Assembly: GCA_026982215.1 (NCBI GenBank)
Contig: JALSHN010000414.1
Span: 1-7,272 of the forward strand
Source of the DNA: Gammaproteobacteria bacterium
Lineage (GTDB): Bacteria > Pseudomonadota > Gammaproteobacteria > S012-40
DNA: 7,272 nt
Direction of reading: 5' to 3'
Position 1 is the first letter of the stretch. The number at the start of each line of letters is the position of its first letter. Below, in pieces: positions 5,754-7,272 of the stretch. The translations under genes and the position numbers were made by a program. The notes under the pieces are model-generated. The model saw only the letters and a program-made list of their open reading frames with translations. It searched no databases and had not been told where the DNA came from.

Positions 5754-6044
5754 ATGAATGAGACCATTGAGAAACCGGCCAAGAAGTCTTCCCGTAAACG
5801 TAACGCCAAAACCACGGCCAAGGCCAGTGGGGCCTCGGGGCGCAAGGCGAGTTCCCGGGGCCGGCGGAAGGCGGCCGTGGAGGCGGCGATGAACGTCACG
5901 CCGCAGGTGCGGCGCCAGATGATCGCCGAGGCGGCCTATTTCCGTGCCGAGGCCCGTGGCTTTGCGCCGGGCCATGAGCTGGAGGATTGGCTGGCGGCGG
6001 AACAGGAGGTGGATTTGATCATCTCGGGGGGCGCGCGCCACTGA
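5754..6044 (+). CDS. DUF2934 protein with basic N-terminal tail
   Basis: 96 residues in two parts. Residues ~7-40 are rich in Lys, Arg, Ser and Ala (KKSSRKRNAKTTAKASG and on), resembling a histone-H1-like disordered tail. Residues ~50-90 carry the DUF2934 signature: RRQMIAEAAYFRAEARGFAPG followed by HELEDWLAAEQEVD. The domain is a short helical module of unknown function, often in small proteins. The basic tail suggests nucleic-acid or polyanion binding, which is inference only. No signal peptide or membrane helix is seen. The start is set by a near-ideal AAGGAG. The gene is closed by its own terminator at 6071-6104 and is divergent from the membrane-protein gene, so it looks monocistronic. 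Confidence 0.9.
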   Translation: MNETIEKPAKKSSRKRNAKTTAKASGASGRKASSRGRRKAAVEAAMNVTPQVRRQMIAEAAYFRAEARGFAPGHELEDWLAAEQEVDLIISGGARH

Positions 6045-6070
6045 GCCATCGTCTTTTCGAGCTTGCCCGG

Positions 6071-6104
6071 GGGCGGTGCCGTTTGTTGCGGTACCGCCCT
6101 TTTT
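6071..6104 (+). terminator. Intrinsic terminator after the DUF2934 gene
   Basis: GGGCGGTGCCG (6071-6081) pairs with CGGTACCGCCC (6089-6099), 11 bp including one G-U, around the 7-nt loop TTTGTTG. TTTTT and then CTTT follow (6100-6108). It isolates the DUF2934 gene from rnd, so rnd probably has its own promoter in 6109-6163, where I see no convincing -35/-10 pair. Confidence 0.9.
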
Positions 6105-6176
6105 CTTTGCGCGGGAGCGGTGTCGGGCGGTGGTGTATCCTCGCGTCTGGTCGTGGGTTTTCTGGGGAGCCGCTCT

Positions 6177-7272
6177 ATGGCTGACGAGTTTGTCTGGGTC
6201 GCCGATCGTACGGCACTGGTGGAGGGGGTGGCGCGTTGGTGCCGGGCACCGTTCGTGGCGTTGGATACCGAGTTCGTCCGCGAGCGGACTTATTATCCGC
6301 GTCTGTGTCTGTTGCAGGTCGCCGATGGGCGGGCGGTTTATCTGCTGGATGTCTTGGCTATCGAGGATCTCTCGCCGTTGCGTTCATTGTTCGAGGCGCC
6401 GGTGCCCAAGGTGCTGCATGCCGCTCGTCAGGATCTGGAGGTGTTCTGGTGGCAGTTGCGCTGTCTGCCGAGGCCGTTGTTCGATACTCAGGTGGCGGCG
6501 GCCTATCTGGGGCTGGGGGAGCAGTTGGGTTACGGGGCCTTGGTGGAACAGCGCCTGGGGCTGGCGTTGCCCAAGGGGGAGACGCGCAGTGATTGGGCGC
6601 GCCGGCCGTTGAGCCGGCGGCAGTTGCAATATGCCGCGGCGGACGTGAGTCATCTGGCGGCACTTTATCCGGGGATGCGGGAGGCGTTGGCGCGTTCGGG
6701 GCGGCTGGCGTGGGTGGAGGAGGATTGTGAGCGGCTGTTGGATCCGCTGTTGTGGGTGGTGGAGCCGCGTTCGGCTTGGTCGAAGGTGAAGGGGTGGCGG
6801 CATCTCCGCGGGGAGGCGCTGGCGGTGTTGGCCGCTGTGGCGGCTTGGCGGGAGTCGGTGGCGCAGCGGGAGGATGTGCCGCGTCGTCGGGTGGCGGCGG
6901 ATGAGTGGTTGTTGGAGTTGGCGCGGGCGCGGCCGCGGGATGTGTCGGCCCTGGCGCGGCTGCCGGGCGCGCGCGCGGATTGGGTTCGCCGCCATGGGGA
7001 GGCGGTGGTGCGGGCGGTGGCGGAGGGGCTGGCTCTGCCGCGTTCTGCGTGGCCTGGGCGCGGTGAGGGGCGTTTGTCGCCAGAGGAGCTGCGGCGGGTG
7101 GAGGTGTTGGCCGAGGCCTTGGGGGCACTGGCCGGGCGTTTGGGGATCGCGCCGGGATTGCTGGCCTCGCGGCGGGAGTTGCAGCGCTTGGTGCGGGGGG
7201 ATCGGGGGGTGGCGTTGTTGGCCGGTTGGCGGGGGGCGCGGGTGGCCGAGGCGGTGGTGGCCTTCCTCGAGC
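6177..7272 (+). CDS. rnd: Ribonuclease D (3' end outside window)
   Basis: A DEDD-family 3'-5' exoribonuclease that trims tRNA precursors and other stable RNA 3' ends using two metal ions. The reading frame is open from the ATG at 6177 to the right edge: 365 residues, against roughly 370-380 for the usual protein, so only the last few residues are missing. Catalytic residues are all visible: D30 and E32 in LDTEF (Exo I), D86 in HAARQDLEVF (Exo II), and Y152 and D156 in YAAADVSHL (Exo III). These nearly coincide with the E. coli positions D28, E30, D85, Y151 and D155. A helical HRDC domain follows at ~210-290 (EALAVLAAVAAWRESVAQ, then DVPRRRVAADEWLLELA). GGGGAG seven bases before the ATG (6164-6169) supports the start. 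Synonymous positions are strikingly G-rich (GTG, GCG, CGG, GGG, TTG). Confidence 0.96.
   Translation, partial: MADEFVWVADRTALVEGVARWCRAPFVALDTEFVRERTYYPRLCLLQVADGRAVYLLDVLAIEDLSPLRSLFEAPVPKVLHAARQDLEVFWWQLRCLPRPLFDTQVAAAYLGLGEQLGYGALVEQRLGLALPKGETRSDWARRPLSRRQLQYAAADVSHLAALYPGMREALARSGRLAWVEEDCERLLDPLLWVVEPRSAWSKVKGWRHLRGEALAVLAAVAAWRESVAQREDVPRRRVAADEWLLELARARPRDVSALARLPGARADWVRRHGEAVVRAVAEGLALPRSAWPGRGEGRLSPEELRRVEVLAEALGALAGRLGIAPGLLASRRELQRLVRGDRGVALLAGWRGARVAEAVVAFLE

Noticed and set aside
5658..6041. N-terminal extension of the membrane-protein frame (128 extra codons)
   Set aside because: It is antisense to the DUF2934 gene, crosses the divergent promoter region and reads as Arg/Pro/Gly-rich filler. 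The hydrophobic start at the ATG 5657 fits a real N-terminus.
6109..6176. Promoter for rnd
   Set aside because: A TATCCT at 6136-6141 could serve as a -10, but no -35 lies at usable spacing, so I do not annotate it.
6358..7128. Minus-strand open frame (256 codons), extremely Pro/Ala-rich
   Set aside because: It is the mirror of the G-rich wobble positions of rnd, whose catalytic residues are all present on the plus strand.

Overview
This is a GC-rich chromosomal segment (my impression is about two-thirds G+C; I did not count it) that reads like a gammaproteobacterium, possibly from the Chromatiales/Ectothiorhodospiraceae side. That placement is an inference from the gene set: a 'DNA-J related' protein, a DUF2934 protein, a Rieske ferredoxin beside a conserved two-helix membrane protein, and rnd. 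There is no phage, transposase, tRNA, rRNA or CRISPR signal, and coding density is high, with no gene-free stretch over about 150 bases.

Layout. The left edge carries the 3' part of a plus-strand DnaJ-related gene (to 517). It converges with, and overlaps by 82 bases, a minus-strand run that reads in transcription order: EgtB-like non-heme iron enzyme (4214-2991), nitroreductase (2985-2386), and a membrane-anchored GGDEF-EAL protein (about 2334-436). The three are tightly packed (5 and 33-51 base gaps) and look like one operon. Just upstream on the same strand is a CspA-family cold-shock gene (4490-4284). It has a near-consensus promoter, a leader of about 98 nt and a strong intrinsic terminator. 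That terminator ends only 19 bases before the EgtB-like start, so read-through from the cold-shock promoter is a plausible source of operon transcription.

Further upstream, still on the minus strand, are a Rieske [2Fe-2S] ferredoxin-like protein (4991-4641) and a conserved two-helix membrane protein of unknown function (5657-5046). A short divergent intergenic region then leads to two plus-strand genes. The first is a small basic-tailed DUF2934 protein (5754-6044) closed by a clear terminator. The second is ribonuclease D (from 6177), which runs off the right edge only a few residues short of its expected end.

How the genes fit together. Several minus-strand products are redox proteins (EgtB-like thiol chemistry, FMN nitroreductase, Rieske centre). 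They sit next to a c-di-GMP enzyme and two RNA-related proteins (cold-shock protein, RNase D). I do not see a clearly new multi-gene system. The least ordinary items are the EgtB-like enzyme, whose usually conserved C-terminal YRNFF-type motif is replaced and which has no egtD neighbour; its position immediately behind the csp terminator; and the tail of the GGDEF-EAL gene, which runs antisense through the J-domain coding sequence of its convergent neighbour.
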